DNA of 64,000 bases. It comes from Edaphobacter flagellatus (GTDB taxonomy: Bacteria; Acidobacteriota; Terriglobia; Terriglobales; Acidobacteriaceae). Positions 28,987 to 36,530 of the stretch are shown here, piece after piece. The position numbers and the translations under genes were made by a program. The DNA lies in contig NZ_CP073697.1 in assembly GCF_025264665.1 (NCBI RefSeq), forward strand, positions 1,178,001-1,242,000, written 5' to 3'. The stretch's first letter is position 1, and the number at the start of each line of letters is the position of its first letter. Below the pieces are notes generated by a model. That model saw only the letters and a program-made list of their open reading frames with translations. It did no database searches and was not told where the DNA came from.

Positions 28987-29016
28987 GGAAATCTAACCGG
29001 GCAGATCGCGCGTAAG
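28987..29016 (+). promoter_or_regulatory. Possible ECF-type promoter of the bufferin operon
   Basis: GGAAAT (28987-28992) followed 16-18 bases later by CGCGTAAG (29009-29016) resembles the GGAA..CGT shape of ECF-sigma promoters, 45-75 bases before the bufA start. A weak call: the consensus of the sigma factor at 31684 is unknown and no second site in this window was found to compare. Confidence 0.3.
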
Positions 29017-29060
29017 TTAAGTACGCAACAGCAACAACAATCCTGAAGGAGATTCGTGCA

Positions 29061-29351
29061 ATGAAGACTTCCCTCAAAGCCATGATGATGAGTGCAGCCG
29101 TAACTGGTCTGCTTAGTGGTTCAGCAACCCCGATCCATGCTTCCGTTCACAATGGGGCGCAGTTCGGCAAGCTGGCCAGCGTTTCGGCGTCGCTTCTCGC
29201 AGCAGACAAAGACAAGCATGCCTGTAAAGGCCAGAACAGCTGCAAGGGCAAGGGCGGCTGCAAGACCGGCGACAACGGCTGCAAGGGCAAGAACAGCTGC
29301 AAGGGCAAGGGCGGCTGCGCTACCGACGGATCCAAGCCACCTGCCGCTTAA
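29061..29351 (+). CDS. bufA: Bufferin-type RiPP precursor (BufA2-like, Cys-rich)
   Basis: A 96-residue exported peptide precursor. It has an N-terminal signal sequence (about residues 1-28, cleavage probably after IHA), a spacer, and a core with six Cys at 55, 61, 67, 74, 80 and 86, arranged as two 19-residue repeats of the form CKGxNSCKGKGGC. In bufferins the MNIO enzyme converts core Cys to copper-binding heterocycles; the mature peptide binds copper in the periplasm. The DUF692, DUF2063 and DoxX genes that follow make the assignment strong. The core differs from the classical EGKCG repeat. AAGGAG is nine bases before the ATG. A large hairpin separates it from bufB. Confidence 0.86.
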   Translation: MKTSLKAMMMSAAVTGLLSGSATPIHASVHNGAQFGKLASVSASLLAADKDKHACKGQNSCKGKGGCKTGDNGCKGKNSCKGKGGCATDGSKPPAA

Positions 29352-29376
29352 TCCATCGCAATACTACGACGCAACA

Positions 29377-29421
29377 CGCTGTACCGCACCCAGAACAGCA
29401 ATTCCTGGCTGCGGTACAGCG
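29377..29421 (+). promoter_or_regulatory. Intercistronic hairpin between bufA and bufB
   Basis: A 12-bp perfect stem CGCTGTACCGCA (29377-29388) with TGCGGTACAGCG (29410-29421), extended by CCAG/CTGG. No T run follows directly (TTTTTT is 15 bases on, next to the bufB ribosome site). It probably protects or processes the bufA mRNA, or partly ends it, so that more precursor than maturase is made. Confidence 0.65.
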
Positions 29422-29443
29422 TCCTCACCCGAGGTTTTTTGAT

Positions 29444-30298
29444 ATGCCGGCAAATCGTTTCAATGGCTTCACGGACTACGGCGTCGGAATCGGCCTGCGC
29501 GTACCGCACTATCGACACATCCTCGAAAAGAAGCCTCTCGTCGACTGGTTTGAAATCATCTCCGAAAACTACATGATCGACGGCGGCAGGCCCCTGACGA
29601 TTCTCGACAGCATCCTCGATCAGTACCGCGTCGTACAGCATGGCGTCTCCATGTACTTCGGTTCTGCCGAGCCACTCTCGCGTGAACATCTAAAGCGGCT
29701 GAAAAACCTCGTGCGCCGCACAAAGACACCCTGGCTCTCCGATCATCTCTGCTGGGGCTCCGTCGATGGCACCTATACACACGACCTGCTGCCGATGCCA
29801 TATACCTTCGAAGCGGCAAAGAATACGGCAGAAAAAATCCGGCAAGCCCAGGATTTCCTCGAGATTCCCATCGCCGTCGAAAACGTCTCCAGCTACGCCG
29901 AGTACCACGTCTCACAGATGACAGAGTGGGAGTTCCTCAACGAAGTTGTCGAGCAGGCCGACTGCGGCATCCTTCTCGATGTCAACAACATCTACGTCTC
30001 CTCGCAGAACCACACCTTCGATCCACACACCTACGTCAACAGCGTCCCTGCCGAGCGGGTCGCGCAGATCCACATCGCCGGTCATTCCAAGTTTGAGAAA
30101 TACATCCTCGACACGCACGATCACCCTGTCCTCGATCCTGTGTGGGCGCTCTACGCACGCGCCATCGAGCGCTGCGGCCCAACGGCTACCCTGCTTGAGT
30201 GGGATGACCGCATCCCCTCCTTCGAAGAAGTTCACGCCGAAGCGCTGAAAGCCAACCAATATCTTCACGCACAGCAGCCGCTGGCGGTGACAGCATGA
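29444..30298 (+). CDS. bufB: MNIO-family bufferin maturase (DUF692)
   Basis: Multinuclear non-heme iron oxidase that modifies Cys residues of the precursor. The 284-residue TIM-barrel protein shows the DUF692 signature and the conserved metal ligands: E41-N42 (IISENY), H66 (VQHGVS), D100-H101 (LSDHLCW), E146-N147, D179 with N181-N182 (LLDVNNIYVSS), H210 and H214 (HIAGHS), the DTHDH segment at 223-227 and E252 (LEWDD). GAGG lies nine bases before the ATG. Its stop overlaps the bufC start as ATGA, so the maturase and its partner are made together. Confidence 0.92.
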   Translation: MPANRFNGFTDYGVGIGLRVPHYRHILEKKPLVDWFEIISENYMIDGGRPLTILDSILDQYRVVQHGVSMYFGSAEPLSREHLKRLKNLVRRTKTPWLSDHLCWGSVDGTYTHDLLPMPYTFEAAKNTAEKIRQAQDFLEIPIAVENVSSYAEYHVSQMTEWEFLNEVVEQADCGILLDVNNIYVSSQNHTFDPHTYVNSVPAERVAQIHIAGHSKFEKYILDTHDHPVLDPVWALYARAIERCGPTATLLEWDDRIPSFEEVHAEALKANQYLHAQQPLAVTA

Positions 30299-31194
30299 GC
30301 GCATCCGCTCTGTACACCCTGCAAAAGCAGATGGCCAACGCCGTCATGCGCCCGCTCACACGCGACGAACAGATGCGCAAACGCGACAAAGACAATCGCT
30401 CTGTCGTCGATGAAGCCGCATCGTTTATTCGCCCTAACGATCGCCTCACCTCGTTTGAGCGCCTCGAGATCTATAACCGGCAGTATTGGTTTCGCGTCTT
30501 CTCCTCTTTCGAAGAAGACTTCCCCGGCCTGAAAGCAATCGTCGGCACACGCCGGTTTGAACGACTGATGCGCGCGTACCTCGAAGCGCATCCATCGCGC
30601 TCCTTCACGCTTCGCAACCTCGGATCTTCGCTCGTGCACTGGCTCCAGCAGAACCCGCCGTACACCGAGCCCGTTACCGATATGGCCATCGCAATGGCCG
30701 CGCTCGAATGGGCACACATCGAAGCCTTCGACAACGCGCAATGGCCCCCACTGACGGCAGACGAGATCGCATCGCTCAACGACGACTCCAGACTCAGCGT
30801 ACAGCCTTATCTGCGCCTGGTCGCTGCAGCCTATGCGGTCGATGATGCTCTGCTCGCCATCAAGGATTCGTCGCATGCCGCTGGCACGCAGGCATCGAAC
30901 GCCGTCAACATTCACCTCGTCCGGCGCACGCGCACACGCAAGCCGCGTCCTGAACAGATCTATCTGGCCGTCCATCGGCACGAAGATACTGTCTATTACA
31001 AGCGCCTCTCCCGCGAAGACTATCGCCTGCTCGAGGCACTCCGGCGCGGCGCTGGCTTTGGCGATGCCATAGAATCTGCATTCGCCGGAAGCACCCTTCC
31101 TGAAGAAGCGCGTCCTGCGCACATCCAGTCCGCATTTCAATATTTCATGCAGATGGGGTGGCTTTGCCCCTATCGCACACCAGAGGCCCTGTGA
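30295..31194 (+). CDS. bufC: BufC/HvfC-type maturase partner (DUF2063)
   Basis: A 299-residue cytosolic protein. The N-terminal 100 residues are the DUF2063 domain (RPNDRLTSFERLEIYNRQYWFR, then FPGLKAIVGTRRFERLMRAYL and HPSRSFTLRNLG), the C-terminal part a winged-helix-like domain (YYKRLSREDYRLLEALRRG). In bufferin, HvfABC and related systems this protein binds the precursor leader and presents it to the MNIO enzyme. It overlaps bufB by four bases and the DoxX gene by four bases (GTGA). Confidence 0.9.
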   Translation: MSASALYTLQKQMANAVMRPLTRDEQMRKRDKDNRSVVDEAASFIRPNDRLTSFERLEIYNRQYWFRVFSSFEEDFPGLKAIVGTRRFERLMRAYLEAHPSRSFTLRNLGSSLVHWLQQNPPYTEPVTDMAIAMAALEWAHIEAFDNAQWPPLTADEIASLNDDSRLSVQPYLRLVAAAYAVDDALLAIKDSSHAAGTQASNAVNIHLVRRTRTRKPRPEQIYLAVHRHEDTVYYKRLSREDYRLLEALRRGAGFGDAIESAFAGSTLPEEARPAHIQSAFQYFMQMGWLCPYRTPEAL

Positions 31195-31703
31195 GCACAC
31201 TTACCCGCGCCGCATCCATCCACGCTACGTTTTGCAATGTAGCCGACAAACTCTGTTCGCCCTTCCTCCTCGCAGTCCGGCTCTACTGGGGCTGGCAATT
31301 TTTCCAGACAGGACTCGGCAAGCTGCGCAACCAGGCAAAGATCGTCGACTTCTTCACATCGCTCAACATTCCATTCCCGGCGTTTAATGCCCACTTCGTC
31401 TCGGGGCTGGAGTTCTTCGGAGGCATTCTTCTCATCCTCGGCCTCTTCTCCCGCCCCATCTCATTCCTTCTTACTTGTTCAATGTTTGTCGCCTACTGGA
31501 CTGCCGATCACGACGCATTGGTTGCGATCTTTTCCAATCCCGATAAATTTTATGGGGCTACCCCCTATCCATTTCTTTGCGCGGTTCTGCTGATCCTGAT
31601 CTTCGGCCCCGGTAAGCTTTCGCTTGACACCTTCATCGCAAAGCGATTCTATCCGTATATGCACATGCCGCGATGGGGAACGGATGCCGCCACCACAAAC
31701 TGA
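31191..31703 (+). CDS. bufD: DoxX-family membrane protein of the bufferin operon
   Basis: A 170-residue inner membrane protein with four predicted segments and the DoxX motifs FLLAVRLYWGWQFFQTGLGK and FVSGLEFFGGILLILGLFSR, then MFVAYWTADHDAL. DoxX proteins close many bufferin operons; they may work in redox balance or copper handling. The GTG start at 31191 overlaps the bufC stop (GTGA); an ATG 11 codons earlier lies inside bufC. The sigma factor gene begins before its stop, tying the bufferin genes to the regulators. Confidence 0.88.
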   Translation: MSTLTRAASIHATFCNVADKLCSPFLLAVRLYWGWQFFQTGLGKLRNQAKIVDFFTSLNIPFPAFNAHFVSGLEFFGGILLILGLFSRPISFLLTCSMFVAYWTADHDALVAIFSNPDKFYGATPYPFLCAVLLILIFGPGKLSLDTFIAKRFYPYMHMPRWGTDAATTN

Positions 31704-32307
31704 CGGAAGGGACGAAGCAGCGATGATCGAGAAGGTGCTAGGCGGGCAAACCGAAACCTTCCACGAGCTCATCCGCCCCTACGAGCGCAGTGTCTACATG
31801 ATGACCCTGTCGCTGCTTCGCAACGAAGCCGAAGCCGAAGATGCCGCGCAGGAGACATTCATCAAGGCCTACCGCGCGCTGGGCCGCTTCCGTGCCGAAG
31901 CACGCTTCAGCACATGGCTCATCAGCATTGCACTGAATGAGGCGCGTGCGCGCCTCCGCCGCAAGCAGCCTGCACTGACTGACTCCATCGACGACACCTC
32001 CGAAGGTTCCGTAACCCCGGCCCAGCTTACCGACTGGCGTGAGATTCCCTCCGCATCGCTGGAGCGGCAGGAGGTCCGCACTCTCATCCGGCGCGCCCTC
32101 GCAGAGCTTCCTCTCGCTTACCGCGAAGTCTTCGTGCTTCGCGAGCTCGAAGAGCGCAACGTCCAGGAGACCGCAGATGCCCTCGGCATCACCATCGCAT
32201 CCGTGAAGATGCGGCTTCACCGTGCGCGCCTGATGCTGCAGAAGCAACTGGCGCCGCAGCTGAAGTCCGTTGTGCCAACCAGCCGCAGGAGGTTCCCATG
32301 GTTCTGA
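31684..32307 (+). CDS. ECF-type sigma factor (pair 2, in the bufferin operon)
   Basis: A sigma-70 family ECF factor of about 207 residues. Region 2 is at about 25-90 (ELIRPYERSVYMMTLSLLRN, EDAAQETFIKAYRALGRF, FSTWLISIALNEARARLR), region 4 at about 140-195 (LPLAYREVFVLRELEERNVQE, then ITIASVKMRLHRARLML). The ATG at 31684 overlaps the end of bufD by 20 bases; an ATG at 31723, ten bases after AAGGGA, is the alternative and would give 194 residues. The overlap shows co-transcription with the bufferin genes. It differs clearly in sequence from the sigma factor at 14217. Confidence 0.88.
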   Translation: MPPPQTDGRDEAAMIEKVLGGQTETFHELIRPYERSVYMMTLSLLRNEAEAEDAAQETFIKAYRALGRFRAEARFSTWLISIALNEARARLRRKQPALTDSIDDTSEGSVTPAQLTDWREIPSASLERQEVRTLIRRALAELPLAYREVFVLRELEERNVQETADALGITIASVKMRLHRARLMLQKQLAPQLKSVVPTSRRRFPWF

Positions 32308-32564
32308 ACTGCCGCCATGTCTGGGACTATATCTCCGGCTATCTCGACAACACACTCGACGCTCAGACGCGCGCCGATGTTGAAAAGCATCTCGAGCACT
32401 GCGAGATCTGCTCGGCAGTACTCGACTCCACACGCAATATCCTGATTCTCACAGCCGACGATCGTGTCTTCGAGCTTCCAGTCGGCTACAGCGAACGCCT
32501 CCATGCGCGCCTCGCGCAGGCTATGCTTGAAATTCCGCTGGATGAGCCTGAATCCTCTGCATGA
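32298..32564 (+). CDS. Zinc-finger anti-sigma factor (pair 2)
   Basis: An 88-residue soluble protein with the ZAS motif H32-x3-C36-x2-C39 (HLEHCEIC) and C5/H7 upstream as possible further ligands (NCRHVWDYISGYLDNTLD). It overlaps the sigma gene by ten bases. Its Cys and zinc site could respond to copper or oxidants, which would fit regulation of a copper-buffering operon; this is inference. The domain is at the N-terminus and there is no membrane anchor. Confidence 0.82.
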   Translation: MVLNCRHVWDYISGYLDNTLDAQTRADVEKHLEHCEICSAVLDSTRNILILTADDRVFELPVGYSERLHARLAQAMLEIPLDEPESSA

Positions 32565-32624
32565 ATGCAGCAGCAGTCCGATGCCTGAACACAACGGTCT
32601 ATCTGGTCATCGCGAAATGAAATA

Positions 32625-33047
32625 CTACCGCCCGTGAGCGATCCATTCCGCCACAAGCAAAACCAACGTTGCAATCGCCATAGCGACCTGCCATCGTTCC
32701 GAGCGCACCTTGGCACGCGAAGCCGGCTGCACTCTCCACTGCGCCGCAGGTCGCGCTCGCAGCGATCGCACGCGCCATACTGAATACAGATTGAACAACG
32801 CACCTGCAAGGGCGAAGATCATCATCGGAATACGAATTGCATCCGCATGAAACCACCGGGCAGCCCCATAAAATCCGCTTGCCAGCGCTCCCAAACCAAT
32901 CAGCATTCTGAAGCCGCTGACCGCCATAAACGCAGCGCATCCCGCCTGAAGCAACGCGAATAGAAAACTACCTGCATTCGCCCATCGCAATCCACTTTGA
33001 GTAGATTCCGGTGCGCCAGCTTGTTCGTTGATTCTCTCGTCTCTCAT
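32625..33047 (-). CDS. Small membrane protein, unknown function
   Basis: A 140-residue protein with a charged N-terminus (RDERINEQAGAPESTQ), about four hydrophobic segments (SFLFALLQAGCAAFMAVSGF; IGLGALASGFYGAARWF; IPMMIFALAGALFNLYSVW; ATLVLLVAEWIA) and Arg-rich loops. No family recognised. The ATG at 33047 overlaps the stop of the NUDIX gene as ATGA and has GAGGG four bases upstream, so it is the second gene of a two-gene unit. It ends 60 bases from the convergent anti-sigma gene. Confidence 0.75.
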   Translation of the reverse strand: MRDERINEQAGAPESTQSGLRWANAGSFLFALLQAGCAAFMAVSGFRMLIGLGALASGFYGAARWFHADAIRIPMMIFALAGALFNLYSVWRVRSLRARPAAQWRVQPASRAKVRSERWQVAMAIATLVLLVAEWIAHGR

Positions 33048-33610
33048 CGTGCCCTCGACGGCCGCCCTTGCTCTAACCATATCTTGTAGAGCCCCCATGC
33101 AGCGATCGAACAGTTGTCGACAATCTCACCGCTCAGCACCATGCTCTCAAACTCCTGCACGCTCACACGCTTCAGCACCAGGTCGTGCTCTTCGATATCT
33201 GGCTCCGACTCGCCCTGGCTCAGGCCCTCAGCCAAAAAGACGTGGTGTTTCTGATTCATCACGCCATAAGCAATCTGCAGCGTGCTCAGATGCGTCATCT
33301 TTTCCGCAGTCAGCCCTGTCTCTTCACGCAGCTCACCGCGGGCCAGCTCCTCCGGGTCAACGTCAGCTTGCTCCCATCCGCCCTGAGGAAACTCCGCGAA
33401 ACGCCCTCCCACCGTATAGCGAAACTGTTCGATCAGATAAACGAACTCGCCCTTTGCTGTCTTCTCCAGCGGAATAATGATCGACGCCGGATCTTTATCG
33501 ATTACGCCGTAGATTCCTCGCTGCCCATTCGCACGTTCAATCACGTCCTCGCGCACGCTCGTCCAGGGATTGCGGTACACCTCACGGCTGCTGATCGTCT
33601 TGATACTCAC
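33044..33610 (-). CDS. NUDIX hydrolase, ADP-sugar pyrophosphatase-like
   Basis: Hydrolyses a nucleoside diphosphate linked to another group, probably ADP-ribose or an ADP/GDP sugar. The 188-residue protein has an intact Nudix box at about residues 76-98: G-x5-E-x7-REETGL (in GGWEQADVDPEELARGELRE). Before it, LIEQFRYTVGGRFAEFP is typical of the NudF/YffH group, whose members dimerise by exchange of the N-terminal domain. The gene is coupled by ATGA to a membrane protein gene. Confidence 0.88.
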   Translation of the reverse strand: MSIKTISSREVYRNPWTSVREDVIERANGQRGIYGVIDKDPASIIIPLEKTAKGEFVYLIEQFRYTVGGRFAEFPQGGWEQADVDPEELARGELREETGLTAEKMTHLSTLQIAYGVMNQKHHVFLAEGLSQGESEPDIEEHDLVLKRVSVQEFESMVLSGEIVDNCSIAAWGLYKIWLEQGRPSRAR

Positions 33611-33633
33611 ACTTTCTCCTGCAAATCGAACAG

Positions 33634-35787
33634 CTACTGCTGCGGCATTTCAAATTCAAGATGCGACGGATATTTAGACGATCCGTAGATGGAGATCGTC
33701 TCCGCTTTATACGCGCTCGCCGGAGCACTCATCACGTTCTGCACATACGTCTGCGGATTGCGGTCGTACAGCGGAAACCACGACGACTGCACCTCGACCA
33801 TGATTCTGTGGCCCTTCAGAAAAGTATGGTCCGCTCCATGCAAACTCCATTTGTACTCCGTCACCTCACCTGGCTTCACAGGCTCCGGCTTCTCGAAGCT
33901 CTTCCGATATCGACCACGCAGAATCTCATCTGCAACCATCAACTGATAGCCACCCATTCCATTCGGCGCATCGTCTGGGTAGACATCGATCAGCTTCACC
34001 ACCCAGTCCGCATCGCTTCCTGTCGTCGCAGCAAAAAGATCCGCGACAACATCGCCCGTCACCGTCACATCATGATCCAGCGGGCCAGTCGCAAAGTTCG
34101 CAAGGTCCTTTCGTCCACTGACAAAACGCTGGTCCTCCACCAGCCACGGACGCCACTTCGATCCTCTCGCATACGTCGACTGAATCGGCCGCTGACGATA
34201 CGGTACCGGGTTCGCCGGATCGGCAACATACTCCGCCTTTGATTCGCCCTCCGGCATATCGAAACTCAACCCATGCTCGGCCGCAAAGTAGAGCTTCGCC
34301 GCACGGAATCCCTCCTTAGGAGGCCACGCACTATAACGCTTCCACTCGTTCACACCCGTGCGGAAGCTCGCCGTGTCCTGCAGATCGAACCCTGGTCTGC
34401 CCTTGAGATATTTCTCAAAGAACGGTGCCTCAATCGTCTTGCGATACACCTCCCCGGTCGCTGCGCCAAAGTTAATCGCTCCCAGATGCCGCGTCGTCGG
34501 AACCCACCCGCCGTGATTCCAGGGCCCCAGCACCAAAAAGACTTCATGGTTCGTATCATGCGGTTCCAACGCTGCGTATTCGGCCTGCGGCCCCCACATA
34601 TCTTCCTGATCCCACCAGCCACCAACCTCCAGCGTCGGAACCTCCACCTTTGTCAGGTGTGGCTCAACAGCCATGTCCCTCCAGAACTTCGTGTACGACG
34701 GCTGCGATAAGAACGCCTTCGCCGTTGGCAGATCGCTCATGCCCGCACTCTTCGCCGCACCCGCAAAGTTCACATTGCGTAAAAAGAAGTTGTACGTGTC
34801 CTCCGACGACTCCACACGCACATCCGTCTTCTGCGCCTCAAGCTGCTGCACATAATCGAAGCCGTACGTCTCACGAAACGCGCCGTTGTGAAAAAAATCA
34901 TCGCCAATCCATATATTCGTCATCGGCGCCTGCGGCGAGATCGCCTTCACCGCCGGATGCGCATCGATCCCCGCCATCATGGCCAGGAATCCCGGATACG
35001 AGATGCCATACACGCCCACGCGACCGTTATTGTTCGGCACGTTCTTCAGCAACCAGTCAATCGTGTCACGCGTATCTGTCGTCTCATCGACGTCGTTCTT
35101 CGTCTTGTGCTCCACGATCGGCCGGTTCATGACGAACTTTCCTTCGGAGCCATACCGCCCGCGAATATCGCCGAAGACAAAGATGTATCCACTCGCCGCC
35201 AGTTCCGGCTTCGACGCATTCACCGCCTCCGACGACTCGCCATCCACACCATACGGGGTCCGCTCCATCAAAAACGGCAGCGGCTCACCCGAGCTCTCCG
35301 ACCCCTCAGGCCGCAGCACCACGACATGCAGCTTCGCCCCGTCGCGCACCGGCACCATCGCCTCCGTGCGCACATAGTTGCGAAAGTGATTCAGCTTCTT
35401 CGCCTCCGTGCTGAAGCGCACAAGGCTTACCTCACCGCTACGCGGCCCGGATGCCGTTGTGGTCAGCCCTGTAACTTTTCCCGCGGCATCCCTCGTAAAC
35501 TCGACCTGCAGCGTCCGGCCCATCGCCGCAAAATGGTCCTTCGACTCCGGCTTCAGCTCCAGGGCAGCCATCCGCTCGCCCTCGATGTACAACGAATCTC
35601 CCTGCACCAGGATCGCGTTCACGACCTCAGGCTCAGCCGGCATACGGTACTGCCCCACATACTCCGCAAGCTCACTCGCCGAAGGCACAGCCGCAACAGG
35701 ATCGGCTCCGGAGGTCTGTCCGTACATCGCTGCAGAGATCAGCAGCACTCCAGACAACATACTTCCACGCCATCCGCCACGTCTCAT
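33634..35787 (-). CDS. CocE/NonD-family hydrolase with an N-terminal DUF3471-like domain
   Basis: A 717-residue exported alpha/beta hydrolase of the X-Pro dipeptidyl-peptidase (S15)/cocaine esterase/glutaryl-7-ACA acylase group, acting on amides or esters. Signal peptide at about 11-24 (GVLLISAAMYGQ). At about 40-125 a small beta domain (ELAEYVGQYRMPAEPEVVN, FTRDAAGKVTGLTTT) resembles DUF3471, normally found at the C-terminus of serine hydrolases. The hydrolase core has the nucleophile in GISYPG, an Asp in GGWWDQED and the His in GPWNHGGW, then the jelly-roll C-terminal domain. The ATG at 35787 has GGAAGG four bases upstream; the frame remains open further upstream without family support. Confidence 0.87.
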   Translation of the reverse strand: MRRGGWRGSMLSGVLLISAAMYGQTSGADPVAAVPSASELAEYVGQYRMPAEPEVVNAILVQGDSLYIEGERMAALELKPESKDHFAAMGRTLQVEFTRDAAGKVTGLTTTASGPRSGEVSLVRFSTEAKKLNHFRNYVRTEAMVPVRDGAKLHVVVLRPEGSESSGEPLPFLMERTPYGVDGESSEAVNASKPELAASGYIFVFGDIRGRYGSEGKFVMNRPIVEHKTKNDVDETTDTRDTIDWLLKNVPNNNGRVGVYGISYPGFLAMMAGIDAHPAVKAISPQAPMTNIWIGDDFFHNGAFRETYGFDYVQQLEAQKTDVRVESSEDTYNFFLRNVNFAGAAKSAGMSDLPTAKAFLSQPSYTKFWRDMAVEPHLTKVEVPTLEVGGWWDQEDMWGPQAEYAALEPHDTNHEVFLVLGPWNHGGWVPTTRHLGAINFGAATGEVYRKTIEAPFFEKYLKGRPGFDLQDTASFRTGVNEWKRYSAWPPKEGFRAAKLYFAAEHGLSFDMPEGESKAEYVADPANPVPYRQRPIQSTYARGSKWRPWLVEDQRFVSGRKDLANFATGPLDHDVTVTGDVVADLFAATTGSDADWVVKLIDVYPDDAPNGMGGYQLMVADEILRGRYRKSFEKPEPVKPGEVTEYKWSLHGADHTFLKGHRIMVEVQSSWFPLYDRNPQTYVQNVMSAPASAYKAETISIYGSSKYPSHLEFEMPQQ

Positions 35788-35883
35788 CGAACCTTCCTTG
35801 ATTGCACCAAAAGAAATTGAACTTCTACGCAACAGCCACACCGGCAGAGGACGTCTTCTCCATCCGCCGGTGTGGCTCATTGC

Positions 35884-36105
35884 CTATGTAAGATTTGCAG
35901 GACTCGCCTGGCACTGGAAGCCAATGCGATTGTGCGATCCATCGCAGAACGGGCGCTTCTCACTGGCCCCGCAGCGACACAACGAGATCGCCGGCTTCCC
36001 GGTAAGATCCCAATGCTTTCCATCCGCATCCGTCAGCGAAATCGGCCCTTCAACCCGCAATGGCCCATTGGGACGAACTGTAATCTTGACTGCCTGATCC
36101 GACAT
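35884..36105 (-). CDS. CDGSH-type iron-sulfur protein
   Basis: A 73-residue cytosolic protein that binds a 2Fe-2S cluster through three Cys and one His: C-x-C-x2-(S/A)-x3-P-F-C-D-G-x-H, seen as CRCGASEKRPFCDGSH at about residues 43-58. The N-terminal part is a short beta structure (VKITVRPNGPLRVEGPISL). Bacterial members work in electron transfer or iron and redox sensing. The ATG at 36105 gives the normal small size; the ribosome site is weak. It ends 96 bases before the start of the CocE gene on the same strand. Confidence 0.88.
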   Translation of the reverse strand: MSDQAVKITVRPNGPLRVEGPISLTDADGKHWDLTGKPAISLCRCGASEKRPFCDGSHNRIGFQCQASPANLT

Positions 36106-36176
36106 ACTTAAACGCTCACTCTCTTCGAAAGATGAGCCAAGCATAACAAACCCAGGCATCGCACCGCCCACCAGAC

Positions 36177-36458
36177 TCAGCCGTGATGAAACTTGTCCTT
36201 CGAGAAGTCCAGCTCCACCTCATCCATGTAGCACCAGCCCCAGTCCTCGCCCGGCTCCATCGACCGCATGATCGGGTGCTTGGTCGCATGAAAATGTTTC
36301 GTCGCATGTTTATTCGGCGACGAATCGCAGCAACCCATATGGCCGCAGATCTTGCAGATCCTCAGATGCACCCACCATCCGCCAACCTTCAGGCAGTCCT
36401 CGCATCCCTTTGCCGAAGGAGTTACATCCTGGACCTCATTCAAATGTTTGCATCGCAT
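36177..36458 (-). CDS. Stand-alone UBP-type zinc finger protein
   Basis: A 93-residue protein that is one zinc-finger ubiquitin-binding (UBP) domain: CKHL..., CEDCLKVGGWWVHLRICKIC, GHMGCCDSSPNKHATKH, HPIMRSMEPGEDWGWCYMDE. The Cys and His pattern is complete. In eukaryotes the fold binds the C-terminal GG of ubiquitin; free bacterial copies have no known role. It starts 71 bases upstream of the CDGSH gene and may be co-transcribed with it. Confidence 0.88.
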   Translation of the reverse strand: MRCKHLNEVQDVTPSAKGCEDCLKVGGWWVHLRICKICGHMGCCDSSPNKHATKHFHATKHPIMRSMEPGEDWGWCYMDEVELDFSKDKFHHG

Positions 36459-36530
36459 CCTGTCACCATCCTTCCCTTCGATGCTAGATGCTATACGAGT
36501 CCACGTCTTCGTGCTGTCCGGTTGGAATGC

